A stretch of DNA of 64,000 nucleotides from Pseudomonas putida (GTDB lineage: Bacteria; Pseudomonadota; Gammaproteobacteria; Pseudomonadales; Pseudomonadaceae). The translations under genes and the position numbers were made by a program. The notes beneath the pieces are model-generated. The model was not told the DNA's origin. It did no database searches and saw only the letters and a program-made list of their open reading frames with translations. The DNA lies in NCBI RefSeq assembly GCF_026625125.1, contig NZ_CP113097.1, positions 4,574,001 to 4,638,000 on the forward strand. The letters are read 5' to 3'. Of this stretch, positions 12,023-21,247 are shown one piece after another. Numbering within the stretch: the first letter of the stretch is position 1; each line of letters begins with the position of its first letter.

Positions 12023-12777
12023 TAAGCACGAGCTCCAGCCTCGACCTGCTCGCTGGTCTTACCGAAGCGGCGCTGGCGCGAAGCGAAATCGGCCAGGGCA
12101 TTGCGCATGGCCTCGTGTTTGAAGTCCGGCCAGTACAGGTCGGAGAAATACAGTTCGGCGTAAGCCAACTGCCACAGCAGGAAGTTGCTGATGCGGTGCT
12201 CGCCACCCGTGCGGATGCACAGGTCCGGCAACGGCAGGTCGCCCGTCGCCAGGCAGGTTTGCAAAAGCCCGGGCGTAATGTCGTCCGGACGCAGATGACC
12301 GGCCTGAACCTCACGCGCCAGCCGCTGGGCGGCCTGGGCGATATCCCACTGCCCGCCGTAGTTGGCGGCGATCTGCAGGATGAAACGGTTATTGCCGGCG
12401 GTCTGCGCCTCGGCCTCGCGCATGGCGGCCTGCAGCTCTGGATGGAACCGCGAACGGTCGCCGATGATGCGCAGGCTGATATTGTTCTCGTTCAGGCGTT
12501 TGGCCTCGCGGCGCAGCGCCGAGAAGAACAGCTCCATCAACGCCCCCACTTCCTCGGCAGGGCGCTGCCAGTTCTCACTGGAGAAGGCGAACAGCGTCAG
12601 CACCTCGACACCGGACTTGGCGCAGACCTCGATAACCGCACGTACGGCATCGACGCCGGCCTTATGCCCGGCTACGCCGGGCAACAGGCGCTTCTTCGCC
12701 CAGCGATTATTGCCATCCATGATGATCGCGACGTGTCGCGGCACCGAAGACGGTGCCGCCAGCTTGGTCTTTTCCAT
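12022..12777 (-). CDS. uppS: Undecaprenyl diphosphate synthase
   Basis: This cis-prenyltransferase makes the C55 carrier lipid for peptidoglycan and O-antigen. The 251-residue protein carries HVAIIMDGNNRWAKK (catalytic Asp in MDGN) and the C-terminal RTGGEHRISNFLLWQLAYAE signature. It is 15 bases downstream of frr. The symbols ispU and uppS are both used for this gene. Confidence 0.98.
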   Translation of the reverse strand: MEKTKLAAPSSVPRHVAIIMDGNNRWAKKRLLPGVAGHKAGVDAVRAVIEVCAKSGVEVLTLFAFSSENWQRPAEEVGALMELFFSALRREAKRLNENNISLRIIGDRSRFHPELQAAMREAEAQTAGNNRFILQIAANYGGQWDIAQAAQRLAREVQAGHLRPDDITPGLLQTCLATGDLPLPDLCIRTGGEHRISNFLLWQLAYAELYFSDLYWPDFKHEAMRNALADFASRQRRFGKTSEQVEAGARA

Positions 12778-12792
12778 TAAAAAACCTCGGCC

Positions 12793-13350
12793 TTAGACGG
12801 CCAACAGGTCCTTTTCCTTGGCTTTGAACGCAGCGTCGATCTCGGCGACGAACTTGTCGGTCAGCTTCTGGATCTCGTCAGCCGCACGACGCTCTTCGTC
12901 TTCGCTGATTTCCTTGTCCTTGGTCAGCTTCTTCAGGTCGGCCAGGGCATCACGACGCACGTTGCGCACCGCAACCTTGGCATCTTCGGCAACGCCGCTG
13001 GCCTGCTTGGTGTAACCCTTGCGGGTTTCCTCGGTCAGGGCCGGCATCGGTACACGGATGGTGGTGCCGGCGCTGGACGGGTTCAGGCCCAGGTCGGAAG
13101 TCAGGATGGCCTTCTCGATGGCAGCGCTGAGGTTCTTGTCGTGGGCGACGATTTTCAGGGTGCGCGCATCTTCAACAGTGATTGCAGCGACCTGGTTCAG
13201 CGGCATTTCGCTGCCCCACGCCGTGACCTTGACGCTGTCCAGGATGCTTGGGTGGGCGCGACCGGTGCGAATGGACGCCAGGTGGCGGCCCAAAGCCTCG
13301 ATAGACTTGCCCATGCGGTCCTGAGCGTCTTTCTTGATGTCGTTGATCAT
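12793..13350 (-). CDS. frr: Ribosome recycling factor
   Basis: With EF-G it splits post-termination ribosomes. The 185-residue protein begins [20 protein letters not shown] and has the family landmarks [12 protein letters not shown] and [13 protein letters not shown]. The frame is open for 37 codons upstream, but ATG at 13348-13350 overlaps the pyrH stop (ATGA) and gives the expected N-terminus. Confidence 0.98.
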   Translation of the reverse strand: MINDIKKDAQDRMGKSIEALGRHLASIRTGRAHPSILDSVKVTAWGSEMPLNQVAAITVEDARTLKIVAHDKNLSAAIEKAILTSDLGLNPSSAGTTIRVPMPALTEETRKGYTKQASGVAEDAKVAVRNVRRDALADLKKLTKDKEISEDEERRAADEIQKLTDKFVAEIDAAFKAKEKDLLAV

Positions 13351-14090
13351 TTTTGAACTTCCTCGATCAGAGTTCCTTCCGCGCCGCCATGCACGATGTT
13401 CAGCAAGGCGCCGGGTTTGTTCATGTTGAAGACGCGCAGCGGCATCTTGTGGTCGCGGCAAAGGCAGATTGCCGTGAGATCCATTACACCCAGCTTGCGA
13501 TCCAGCACTTCATCGTAGGTCAGATGATCGAACTTCTCGGCATGCGGGTCCTTGAATGGATCTGCAGTGTATACACCATCGACCTTGGTTGCCTTCAATA
13601 CCACGTCGGCATCGATTTCGATGGCACGCAGGCACGCGGCGGAGTCGGTGGTGAAGAACGGGTTGCCAGTACCGGCAGCGAAGATTACGACTTCTTTGGC
13701 GTTCAGGTGGCGCATGGCTTTGCGGCGGTCATAGTGATCGGTCACACCCACCATGGAAATGGCCGACATGACGATAGCGGTAATGTTCGCCCGCTCCAGC
13801 GCGTCGCGCATGGCCAGGCCGTTCATCACCGTCGCCAGCATACCCATGTGGTCACCGGTAACACGGTCCATGCCGGCTGCACTGAGCGCCGCACCACGGA
13901 ACAGGTTGCCACCGCCGATCACCAGGCCGACCTGGACACCGATGCCGACCAACTGGCCGACTTCCAGGGCCATGCGATCCAGGACCTTGGGGTCGATCCC
14001 GAACTCTTCCGAGCCCATCAGGGCCTCGCCGCTAAGTTTGAGTAGAATGCGTTTATAGCGAGCCTGATAACCACTGCCCTGCTGAGCCAT
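13347..14090 (-). CDS. pyrH: Uridylate kinase
   Basis: PyrH phosphorylates UMP to UDP. The 247-residue amino-acid-kinase-fold protein has [13 protein letters not shown] at the N-terminus, [10 protein letters not shown], and the Asp-rich [19 protein letters not shown] segment. The stop overlaps the frr start by 4 bases. It is separated from tsf by 183 bases containing two hairpins, so it may have its own promoter or be controlled by read-through. Confidence 0.98.
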   Translation of the reverse strand: MAQQGSGYQARYKRILLKLSGEALMGSEEFGIDPKVLDRMALEVGQLVGIGVQVGLVIGGGNLFRGAALSAAGMDRVTGDHMGMLATVMNGLAMRDALERANITAIVMSAISMVGVTDHYDRRKAMRHLNAKEVVIFAAGTGNPFFTTDSAACLRAIEIDADVVLKATKVDGVYTADPFKDPHAEKFDHLTYDEVLDRKLGVMDLTAICLCRDHKMPLRVFNMNKPGALLNIVHGGAEGTLIEEVQK

Positions 14091-14163
14091 TGCGAATCTC
14101 TCCTGCGGCGTTTGTAAAATTCTGGCGGGCTGCTTGCGCTTGAGCCTGCCTGTAACTCTAACG

Positions 14164-14182
14164 TGACGCAGCGACTGCGTCA
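14164..14182 (-). terminator. Short hairpin upstream of pyrH
   Basis: An 8-bp perfect stem with a 3-base loop (14164-14171 with 14175-14182) lies in the pyrH leader. It could be part of the pyrH 5' untranslated structure rather than a terminator. Confidence 0.3.
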
Positions 14183-14217
14183 GCGAGCAACGGCTTTGAA
14201 AACCGCTCCCGCTTTGA

Positions 14218-14253
14218 CAAAGAGGCTGCGCGCGTGAGCGGGCAGCCTCTTTG
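14218..14253 (-). terminator. Hairpin after tsf
   Basis: A perfect 12-bp stem (14218-14229 with 14242-14253) with a 12-base loop starts 21 bases past the tsf stop. The right arm ends CTCTTTG on the minus strand, giving only a short T-run. It probably reduces read-through from the highly expressed rpsB-tsf pair into pyrH. Confidence 0.6.
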
Positions 14254-14273
14254 GGGCGACAGACGAGCCTGTC

Positions 14274-15137
14274 TTACTGCTTGGCGGCAGCTACCTGAGC
14301 GGCAACTTCAGCAGCGAAGTCGTCGACCGGCTTCTCGATGCCTTCGCCTACCTTGAAGTAGGTGAAGGAAACGATTTCAGCACCGGCTTTCTTGGCCAGC
14401 TCGCCGACTTTGACTTCTGGGTTCATGACGAAGGCTTGCTCTTTCAGCGAGGCTTCTGCCTTGAACTTGGTGATGCGGCCGTTGATCATGTTCTCAACGA
14501 TGTTTTCCGGCTTGCCGGCGATCTTGTCAGCGTTCAGCTGCAGGAAGACGTTCTTCTCGCGCTCGATGGCCTCGGCGGAGATTTCCGACGCATCGAGGAA
14601 CTCTGGGTTCGAAGCTGCAACGTGCATGCCAATGTTCTTGGCCAGCTCGACGTCGCCGCCTTTGAGGACGACAACAGCACCGATCTTGTTACCGTGCAGG
14701 TAAGCACCGACAACGTCACCCTCAACGCGCACCAGGCGACGGATGTTGACGTTCTCGCCGCACTTGGCGACCAGGGCTTCACGAGCGGCTTCGCGCGAGG
14801 CGATCAGCGGAGCGGCGTCGGTCAGCTTCTGGGCGAAAGCTTCTTCAAGGCTTTCAGCGACGAAGTTCTTGAAGTCGTCTTGCAGGGCCAGGAAGTCGGT
14901 CTGCGAGTTGACTTCCAGCAGGACGGCGGATTTACCGTCGGTCTTGACGGCGATCGCGCCTTCCGCAGCGACGTTGCCAGCCTTTTTGGCGGCCTTGATG
15001 GCGCCCGAGGCACGCATGTCGTCAATGGCTTTTTCGATGTCGCCGCCGGCCTTTTCCAGGGCCTTTTTGCAATCCATCATGCCTTCGCCGGTACGCTCGC
15101 GCAGTTCTTTGACCAGCGCTGCAGTAATTGCTGCCAT
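14274..15137 (-). CDS. tsf: Elongation factor Ts
   Basis: EF-Ts is the nucleotide exchange factor for EF-Tu. The 287-residue protein starts with the UBA-like segment MAAITAALVKELRERTGEGM followed by DCKKAL, and includes the EF-Tu contact motif NSQTDFLA. It follows rpsB after 184 bases that hold a strong hairpin. Codon use is strongly biased, as expected for a translation factor. Confidence 0.99.
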   Translation of the reverse strand: MAAITAALVKELRERTGEGMMDCKKALEKAGGDIEKAIDDMRASGAIKAAKKAGNVAAEGAIAVKTDGKSAVLLEVNSQTDFLALQDDFKNFVAESLEEAFAQKLTDAAPLIASREAAREALVAKCGENVNIRRLVRVEGDVVGAYLHGNKIGAVVVLKGGDVELAKNIGMHVAASNPEFLDASEISAEAIEREKNVFLQLNADKIAGKPENIVENMINGRITKFKAEASLKEQAFVMNPEVKVGELAKKAGAEIVSFTYFKVGEGIEKPVDDFAAEVAAQVAAAKQ

Positions 15138-15270
15138 TTCAAAATCCTCTTGGAAAGTTTTTCAACCATTCCACCCGCTCATCACGGGCGTTCAATTCTG
15201 CAAATCCGCTGTTTCAACCTCAGCCGGCCCATAATGCGGGGCGCTGCTGACAGCAGGATTTCAAGGTGGC

Positions 15271-15295
15271 AAAAAGGGGGCAGAGCCCCCTTTTT
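15271..15295 (-). terminator. Strong hairpin between rpsB and tsf
   Basis: An 11-bp perfect stem (15271-15281 with 15285-15295) has A5 on one side and T5 on the other, the classical intrinsic-terminator layout readable on both strands. For the minus-strand operon it follows rpsB and should act as a partial terminator before tsf. Confidence 0.75.
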
Positions 15296-15321
15296 GCGTG
15301 CCAAGCAGACGCTAGCGTCTA

Positions 15322-16059
15322 TTACTCGGCAGCAGGTGCAGCCGCTTCTTCAGCGTAGACTTCGGTGCCGCCAGCAACGTTGTTGCGGCCGCGGATGACG
15401 GCGTCAGCCATCGAAGTCATGTACAGCTCGATAGCGCGAATGGCGTCATCGTTACCTGGGATGATGTAGTCAACACCTTCCGGGCTGCTGTTGGTATCGA
15501 CAACGCCGATAACCGGGATGCCCAGCTTGTTGGCTTCGGTGATAGCAATGCGCTCGTGGTCAACGTCGATCACGAACAGGGCATCAGGCAGGCCGCCCAT
15601 GTCCTTGATACCACCCAGGCTGCGGTCCAGCTTTTCCAGATCGCGCGAACGCATCAGGGCTTCTTTCTTGGTCAGCTTGGCAAAGGTGCCATCTTCGGCC
15701 TGGGTTTCCAGGTCGCGCAGACGCTTGATCGAAGCGCGGATGGTTTTGTAGTTGGTCAGCATGCCGCCCAACCAGCGGTGGTCAACGTATGGCGAACCGC
15801 AACGAGCAGCTTGCTCGGCGACGATCTTGCCGGCGGAACGCTTGGTGCCGACGAACATGATCTTGTTCTTGCCCTGGGCCAGGCGCTCTACGAACGACAG
15901 AGCGTCGTTGAACATTGGCAGGGTTTTTTCCAGGTTGATGATGTGGATCTTGTTACGCGCGCCGAAAATGTACTTGCCCATTTTCGGGTTCCAGTAACGG
16001 GTCTGGTGGCCGAAGTGCACACCGGCCTTCAGCATATCGCGCATGTTGACTTGGGACAT
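15322..16059 (-). CDS. rpsB: 30S ribosomal protein S2
   Basis: S2 is a small-subunit ribosomal protein. The 245-residue sequence begins [20 protein letters not shown] and includes the family motifs [13 protein letters not shown] and GTNSSP-like [20 protein letters not shown]. The frame is open 58 codons upstream, but ATG at 16057-16059 gives the universal S2 N-terminus. It opens the minus-strand cluster, with a long leader upstream. Confidence 0.99.
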   Translation of the reverse strand: MSQVNMRDMLKAGVHFGHQTRYWNPKMGKYIFGARNKIHIINLEKTLPMFNDALSFVERLAQGKNKIMFVGTKRSAGKIVAEQAARCGSPYVDHRWLGGMLTNYKTIRASIKRLRDLETQAEDGTFAKLTKKEALMRSRDLEKLDRSLGGIKDMGGLPDALFVIDVDHERIAITEANKLGIPVIGVVDTNSSPEGVDYIIPGNDDAIRAIELYMTSMADAVIRGRNNVAGGTEVYAEEAAAPAAE

Positions 16060-16219
16060 GATAGTTCCTTGATAAGTCGGGTTGGGCCTCCACGTATCCC
16101 AATGACCAACCCACGCAGCTGAACGAGAAGTTCGAGAATGCGGGGCACCCAGGTCATCGTGTCGACACGTGTGTGGGTTTGAGCTGACGGGGTCGTCCCC
16201 GAAAGCGGCGCATGTTATA
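16060..16219 (-). promoter_or_regulatory. rpsB leader and promoter candidate
   Basis: The minus strand carries a TATAAC -10-like hexamer at 16219-16214 followed by about 150 bases of untranslated leader with several short inverted segments (for example CGGGGACGACCCCG near 16202-16189). A structured leader used for S2 autoregulation is known for gammaproteobacterial rpsB; that this leader does so is an inference from position and length. Confidence 0.4.
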
Positions 16220-16249
16220 CCACAGACCGCCAACGAACGGAACCCGCAG

Positions 16250-16357
16250 CTTTAAGCTTCGAGCTGCAAGCTTCAAGCTGCAAGAGAAAGCCGACCGCAG
16301 ACCCCCAAGCCACGCCGCTCAGCTTGCAGCTTGCAGCTCGAAGCTTGAAGCTTGATG
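16250..16357. repeat. Inverted pair of five-unit heptamer arrays
   Basis: Bases 16250-16284 read as five consecutive 7-mers (CTTTAAG, CTTCGAG, CTGCAAG, CTTCAAG, CTGCAAG). After a 38-base spacer, 16323-16357 read as five consecutive 7-mers in the opposite sense (CTTGCAG, CTTGCAG, CTCGAAG, CTTGAAG, CTTGATG). The whole is an extended inverted repeat in the rpsB-map divergent region. A related array lies at 32498-32558. Confidence 0.85.
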
Positions 16358-16438
16358 CTGGGTTCACAGCCGCCCTCTGATAGAATGAGGGCCTTTTCCG
16401 TTTGTTCGCGCCACCTGCGGCGCCGTAGAGAGCCTGTA

Positions 16439-17221
16439 ATGACCGTTACCATCAAGACCGCAGAAGACATCGAGAAGATGCGCATCGCCGGCCGCCTGGC
16501 CGCCGAAGTGCTGGAAATGATCGAAGAACACGTCAAGCCCGGTGTCACCACCGAAGAGCTCGACCGCCTGTGCCACGACTATATCGTCAACGTGCAGCAG
16601 GCCATTCCGGCACCGCTCAACTACAAAGGCTACCCGAAGTCGATCTGCACCTCGATCAACCACGTGGTCTGCCACGGCATCCCCAACGACAAGCCACTCA
16701 AGGACGGCGACACGCTGAACATCGATGTCACCGTGATCAAGGATGGCTACCACGGCGACACCAGCCGCATGTTCCACGTCGGCACTGTGCCGGTCTGGGC
16801 CGAACGCCTGTCCAAAGTCACCCAGGAATGCATGTACAAGGCCATCGAACTGGTCAAGCCAGGCTGCCGCCTGGGCGATATCGGTGAAGTGATCCAGAAG
16901 CACGCCGAAAAGAACGGTTTTTCGGTGGTGCGTGAATTCTGCGGCCACGGCATCGGCAAGGTGTTCCACGAAGAGCCGCAGATCCTCCACTACGGCCGTG
17001 CCGGCACCGGCATGGAGCTCAAAGAGGGCATGACCTTCACCATCGAACCGATGATCAACCAGGGCAAGGCCGACACCAAGGTACTGGGCGACGGCTGGAC
17101 TGCCATCACCAAGGACCGCAAGCTCTCGGCGCAGTGGGAACACACCCTGGTGGTGACCGCCACCGGCTACGAGATCTTCACCCTGCGCAAGGACGACACC
17201 ATCCCGCGCACTTCGGCCTGA
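16439..17221 (+). CDS. map: Methionine aminopeptidase, type I
   Basis: Map removes the initiator methionine co-translationally. The 260-residue protein has the pita-bread metal ligands in NIDVTVIKDGYHGDTSRMF, the His of CGHGIGKVFHEEP, and the acidic ligands in MTFTIEPMINQG and the C-terminal WEHTLVV segment. The frame is open upstream, but ATG at 16439 (MTVTIKTAEDIEKMRIAGR) gives the normal start. A TAGAAT hexamer at 16381-16386 is a plausible -10. It is divergent from rpsB and 36 bases before glnD. Confidence 0.98.
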   Translation: MTVTIKTAEDIEKMRIAGRLAAEVLEMIEEHVKPGVTTEELDRLCHDYIVNVQQAIPAPLNYKGYPKSICTSINHVVCHGIPNDKPLKDGDTLNIDVTVIKDGYHGDTSRMFHVGTVPVWAERLSKVTQECMYKAIELVKPGCRLGDIGEVIQKHAEKNGFSVVREFCGHGIGKVFHEEPQILHYGRAGTGMELKEGMTFTIEPMINQGKADTKVLGDGWTAITKDRKLSAQWEHTLVVTATGYEIFTLRKDDTIPRTSA

Positions 17222-17257
17222 ATTCACGCCAAAGCCCCTACGACAGGAACGCGATGC

Positions 17258-19960
17258 ATGCCCCAGGTGGATCCCGAGCTGTTCGACCGCGGCCAGTTCC
17301 AGGCGGAACTGGCCCTCAAGGCGAGCCCCATCGCCGCTTTCAAGAAGGCCATCCGCCAGGCCGGCGAGGTGCTCGACAAGCGTTTCCGTGACGGCCGTGA
17401 AATCCGTCAGCTGATCGAGGACCGTGCCTGGCTCGTCGACAACATCCTGCAACAGGCCTGGAAGCAGTTCGACTGGGGCGATGCGGACGGCATCGCGCTG
17501 GTGGCGGTCGGGGGCTATGGGCGCGGTGAACTGCACCCGCACTCGGACATCGACCTGCTGATCCTGCTGCGCGACGTCGAACACGAGCAGTACCGCGATG
17601 CCATCGAACGCTTCCTTACACTGCTGTGGGACATCGGCCTGGAAGTGGGCCAAAGCGTGCGCACCATCGACGAGTGTGCCGAACAAGCCCGTGCCGACCT
17701 GACGGTCATCACCAACATGATGGAAAGCCGTACCATCGCCGGCCCTGAAGCCCTGCGTCAGCGCATGCTCGAGGTCACCAGCACCGCGCACATGTGGCCG
17801 AGCAAGGAGTTCTTCCTGGCCAAGCGTGCAGAGCTCAAGGCCCGCCACCACAAGTACAACGACACCGAGTACAACCTCGAGCCCAATGTAAAAGGCTCGC
17901 CCGGTGGCCTTCGCGACATCCAGACAGTCCTTTGGGTAGCCCGTCGCCAGTACGGCACCCTGAACCTGCACGCCCTCGCTGGCGAAGGCTTCCTGCTGGA
18001 AAGCGAAAACGAACTGCTGGCTTCCTCCCAGGACTTCTTGTGGAAGGTGCGCTACGCCCTGCACATGCTCGCCGGCCGCGCCGAAGACCGCCTGCTGTTC
18101 GACCACCAGCGCAGCATCGCCGCACTGCTGGGCTACAGCGACGAAAATCCCAAGCGCGCCATCGAACAGTTCATGCAGCAGTACTACCGGGTGGTGATGA
18201 GCATCAGCCAGTTGTGCGACCTGATCATCCAGCACTTCGAGGAAGTCATCCTCGCCGACGATGACAGTGGCACCACCCAGCCGCTCAATACACGCTTCCG
18301 CCTGCACGACGGCTACATCGAAGCGGTCAACGCCAACGTGTTCAAGCGCACGCCGTTCGCCATGATGGAGATCTTCGTGCTGATGGCGCAGCACCCGGAA
18401 ATCAAGGGTGTGCGCGCTGACACCGTGCGCCTGCTGCGCGAGCACCGCCACCTGATCGACGACACCTTCCGCAACGATATCCGCAACACCAGCCTGTTCA
18501 TCGAGCTGTTCAAGTGCGAAATCGGCATCCATCGCAACCTGCGGCGGATGAACCGCTACGGCATCCTCGGCCGCTACCTGCCAGAGTTCGGCCTGATCGT
18601 CGGGCAGATGCAGCACGACCTGTTCCACATCTATACGGTCGACGCGCACACCCTCAACCTCATCAAGCACCTGCGCAAGCTGCAATACACGCCCGTATCC
18701 GAAAAATTCCCGCTGGCCAGCAAGCTCATGGGCCGCCTGCCCAAACCTGAGCTCATCTACCTGGCCGGTCTGTACCACGACATCGGCAAAGGGCGCCAGG
18801 GCGACCACTCCGAGCTGGGCGCTGTGGATGCGAAGAAATTTTGTGAGCGCCATCAGTTGCCCGCCTGGGACAGCCGGCTGATCGTCTGGCTGGTGCAGAA
18901 CCACCTGGTGATGTCCACCACCGCGCAACGCAAGGACCTGTCCGACCCGCAGGTGATCAACGACTTCGCCCTGCATGTCGGCGACGAGACGCGCCTGGAC
19001 TACCTGTATGTGCTGACCGTGGCCGACATCAATGCCACCAACCCCAGCCTGTGGAACTCCTGGCGCGCCAGCCTGCTGCGCCAGCTGTACAGCGAGACCA
19101 AACGGGCCCTGCGTCGCGGCCTGGAAAACCCGCTGGACCGCGAGGAGCAGATCCGTCAGACACAGAGCGCTGCGCTGGACATCCTCGTCAGAGAGGGCAC
19201 CGACCCGGACGACGTCGAGCAACTCTGGTCGCAACTGGGTGACGACTATTTCCTCAAGCACAACGCCGCTGATGTGGCCTGGCACAGTGATGCGATCCTG
19301 CAGCAGCCTGCCGACGGCGGGCCGCTGGTACTGATCAAGGAAACCACCCAGCGTGAGTTCGAGGGCGGTACGCAGATTTTCATCTATGCCCCCGACCAGC
19401 ACGACTTCTTTGCCGTGACCGTAGCGGCCATGTCGCAGCTCAACCTGAACATCCATGACGCGCGCATCATCACCTCGAGCAGCCAGTTCACGCTCGACAC
19501 CTATATCGTGCTCGACAATGACGGCGGCTCCATCGGTGACAACCCGCAACGCGTCAAGCAGATCCGCGACGGCCTGACCGAGGCGCTGCGCAACCCCGAG
19601 GATTACCCGACCATCATCCAGCGTCGGGTACCCCGCCAGCTCAAGCATTTCAACTTCCCGCCGCAGGTGACCATCCTCAACGATGCCCAGCGGGCGGTGA
19701 CCATCCTCGAGATCACCGCGCCGGACCGCCCCGGGCTGCTGGCGCGGATCGGGCGGATCTTCCTGGAGTTCGACCTGTCACTGCAGAACGCCAAGATCGC
19801 CACCCTCGGCGAACGCGTGGAAGACGTATTCTTCATTACCGACGCCGACAACCAACCGCTGTCCGACCCGCAGTTGTGCAGCCGCCTGCAGGAAGCGATC
19901 GTGCAACAGCTGCAGGCCGGCCAGGCCAGCGATGCCAGCCCGGCCCGCGTGACCTTTTAA
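17258..19960 (+). CDS. glnD: Bifunctional PII uridylyltransferase/uridylyl-removing enzyme
   Basis: GlnD senses glutamine and uridylylates or deuridylylates PII proteins, setting nitrogen control. The 900-residue protein has the nucleotidyltransferase motif [16 protein letters not shown] at 85-100 (D97, D99), an HD domain with [14 protein letters not shown] (H507, D508), and two C-terminal ACT domains (about 705-790 and 815-890; the second starts [18 protein letters not shown]). The N-terminus [14 protein letters not shown] supports ATG at 17258; an overlapping out-of-frame ATG lies at 17254. Confidence 0.98.
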   Translation: MPQVDPELFDRGQFQAELALKASPIAAFKKAIRQAGEVLDKRFRDGREIRQLIEDRAWLVDNILQQAWKQFDWGDADGIALVAVGGYGRGELHPHSDIDLLILLRDVEHEQYRDAIERFLTLLWDIGLEVGQSVRTIDECAEQARADLTVITNMMESRTIAGPEALRQRMLEVTSTAHMWPSKEFFLAKRAELKARHHKYNDTEYNLEPNVKGSPGGLRDIQTVLWVARRQYGTLNLHALAGEGFLLESENELLASSQDFLWKVRYALHMLAGRAEDRLLFDHQRSIAALLGYSDENPKRAIEQFMQQYYRVVMSISQLCDLIIQHFEEVILADDDSGTTQPLNTRFRLHDGYIEAVNANVFKRTPFAMMEIFVLMAQHPEIKGVRADTVRLLREHRHLIDDTFRNDIRNTSLFIELFKCEIGIHRNLRRMNRYGILGRYLPEFGLIVGQMQHDLFHIYTVDAHTLNLIKHLRKLQYTPVSEKFPLASKLMGRLPKPELIYLAGLYHDIGKGRQGDHSELGAVDAKKFCERHQLPAWDSRLIVWLVQNHLVMSTTAQRKDLSDPQVINDFALHVGDETRLDYLYVLTVADINATNPSLWNSWRASLLRQLYSETKRALRRGLENPLDREEQIRQTQSAALDILVREGTDPDDVEQLWSQLGDDYFLKHNAADVAWHSDAILQQPADGGPLVLIKETTQREFEGGTQIFIYAPDQHDFFAVTVAAMSQLNLNIHDARIITSSSQFTLDTYIVLDNDGGSIGDNPQRVKQIRDGLTEALRNPEDYPTIIQRRVPRQLKHFNFPPQVTILNDAQRAVTILEITAPDRPGLLARIGRIFLEFDLSLQNAKIATLGERVEDVFFITDADNQPLSDPQLCSRLQEAIVQQLQAGQASDASPARVTF

Positions 19961-19990
19961 CGATTAGACGATTGACGAGACCTTGCGCCG

Positions 19991-21187
19991 ATGAACCATG
20001 CCTTGACCCAGCTTCAGCCCTACCCGTTCGAGAAACTCCGCGCGCTGCTGGGCAGCGTGAAGCCTGCGGTGGACAAGCGCGCCATCGCCCTGTCGATCGG
20101 TGAGCCGAAGCACGAATCGCCGGCATTCGTAGCCCAGGCCATGGCCGACAACCTCGACAAGCTGGCGGTCTACCCCAGCACCATCGGCCTGCCAGCGCTG
20201 CGCCAGGCCATTGCCCAGTGGTGCGAGCGCCGCTTCGGCGTACCGGCCGGCTGGCTGGACGCAGACCGCCATGTGCTGCCGGTCAACGGCACCCGTGAAG
20301 CGCTGTTCGCCTTCACCCAGGCCGTGGTCAACCGCGCCGATGATGGCCTGGTGGTCAGCCCCAACCCGTTCTACCAGATCTACGAAGGCGCGGCCCTGCT
20401 CGCCGGCGCCACGCCGCATTACCTGCCGTGCCTGGAAAACAACGGTTTCAACCCGGACTTCGACGCCGTGCCCGCCGAGGTCTGGAAGCGCTGCCAGATC
20501 CTGTTCCTGTGCTCACCGGGAAACCCCACCGGCGCACTGGTACCGATGGACACCCTGAAGAAGCTGATTGCACTGGCCGACGAGCACGATTTCGTCATCG
20601 CCGCCGACGAGTGCTACAGCGAGCTCTACTTTGACGAAGACGCCCCACCACCGGGCCTTCTCAGTGCCTGTGCCGAACTGGGTCGCAGTGATTTCAAGCG
20701 TTGCGTGGTATTCCACAGCCTGTCCAAACGCTCCAACCTGCCGGGCCTGCGTTCGGGCTTCGTTGCCGGCGATGCGGAAATCATCAAGCCGTTCCTGCTC
20801 TATCGCACCTACCATGGCTGCGCCATGCCAGTGCAGACCCAACTGGCCAGCATCGCCGCCTGGCAGGATGAAGCGCATGTGCGCGAGAATCGCGACCAGT
20901 ACCGCGCCAAATACGATGCCGTGCTGGATATCCTGCAGCCCGTGCTGGACGTACAGCGGCCCGATGGCAGCTTCTACCTGTGGGCCAAGGTGCCGGGGTG
21001 CGATGCTGACTTCACCCGCGACCTGTTCGAAGCCCAGCATGTGACGGTGGTGCCTGGTTCGTACCTGTCGCGCGACGTGGACGGCGTCAATCCGGGGGCC
21101 GGGCGGGTACGCATGGCACTGGTCGCACCGTTGGCCGAGTGCATCGAAGCGGCTGAGCGGATTCGTGCGTTCGTGCAAAACCGTTGA
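19991..21187 (+). CDS. dapC: Succinyldiaminopimelate transaminase
   Basis: DapC is the aminotransferase that makes N-succinyl-L,L-diaminopimelate in lysine and peptidoglycan precursor synthesis. The 398-residue fold-type-I PLP enzyme has the PLP lysine at about K246 in SLSKRSNLPGLRSGF, and SPGNPTGALV and AADECYSELYFDE around the cofactor. The context with dapD and dapE nearby and glnD directly upstream (30-base gap) supports DapC over another class I aminotransferase. Confidence 0.93.
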   Translation: MNHALTQLQPYPFEKLRALLGSVKPAVDKRAIALSIGEPKHESPAFVAQAMADNLDKLAVYPSTIGLPALRQAIAQWCERRFGVPAGWLDADRHVLPVNGTREALFAFTQAVVNRADDGLVVSPNPFYQIYEGAALLAGATPHYLPCLENNGFNPDFDAVPAEVWKRCQILFLCSPGNPTGALVPMDTLKKLIALADEHDFVIAADECYSELYFDEDAPPPGLLSACAELGRSDFKRCVVFHSLSKRSNLPGLRSGFVAGDAEIIKPFLLYRTYHGCAMPVQTQLASIAAWQDEAHVRENRDQYRAKYDAVLDILQPVLDVQRPDGSFYLWAKVPGCDADFTRDLFEAQHVTVVPGSYLSRDVDGVNPGAGRVRMALVAPLAECIEAAERIRAFVQNR

Positions 21188-21203
21188 TCGAGTGAGTGCC
21201 GCA

Positions 21204-21243
21204 CTGTAGCTCGAACGCCGGCTTACCGGCGCTTGAGCTACAG
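21204..21243. terminator. Convergent bidirectional hairpin after dapC
   Basis: A long interrupted stem: CTGTAGCTC (21204-21212) pairs with GAGCTACAG (21235-21243), and an inner CGCCGG pairs with CCGGCG. It lies exactly between the converging dapC and antiporter genes. The CGCCGG core also resembles Pseudomonas REP sequences. Confidence 0.65.
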
Positions 21244-21247
21244 CGGC

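Noticed and set aside
16364..19648. A 1094-codon open frame on the minus strand
   Set aside because: It is antisense to map and glnD, both recognised at protein level. Long antisense frames are common in GC-rich DNA and this one shows no domain.
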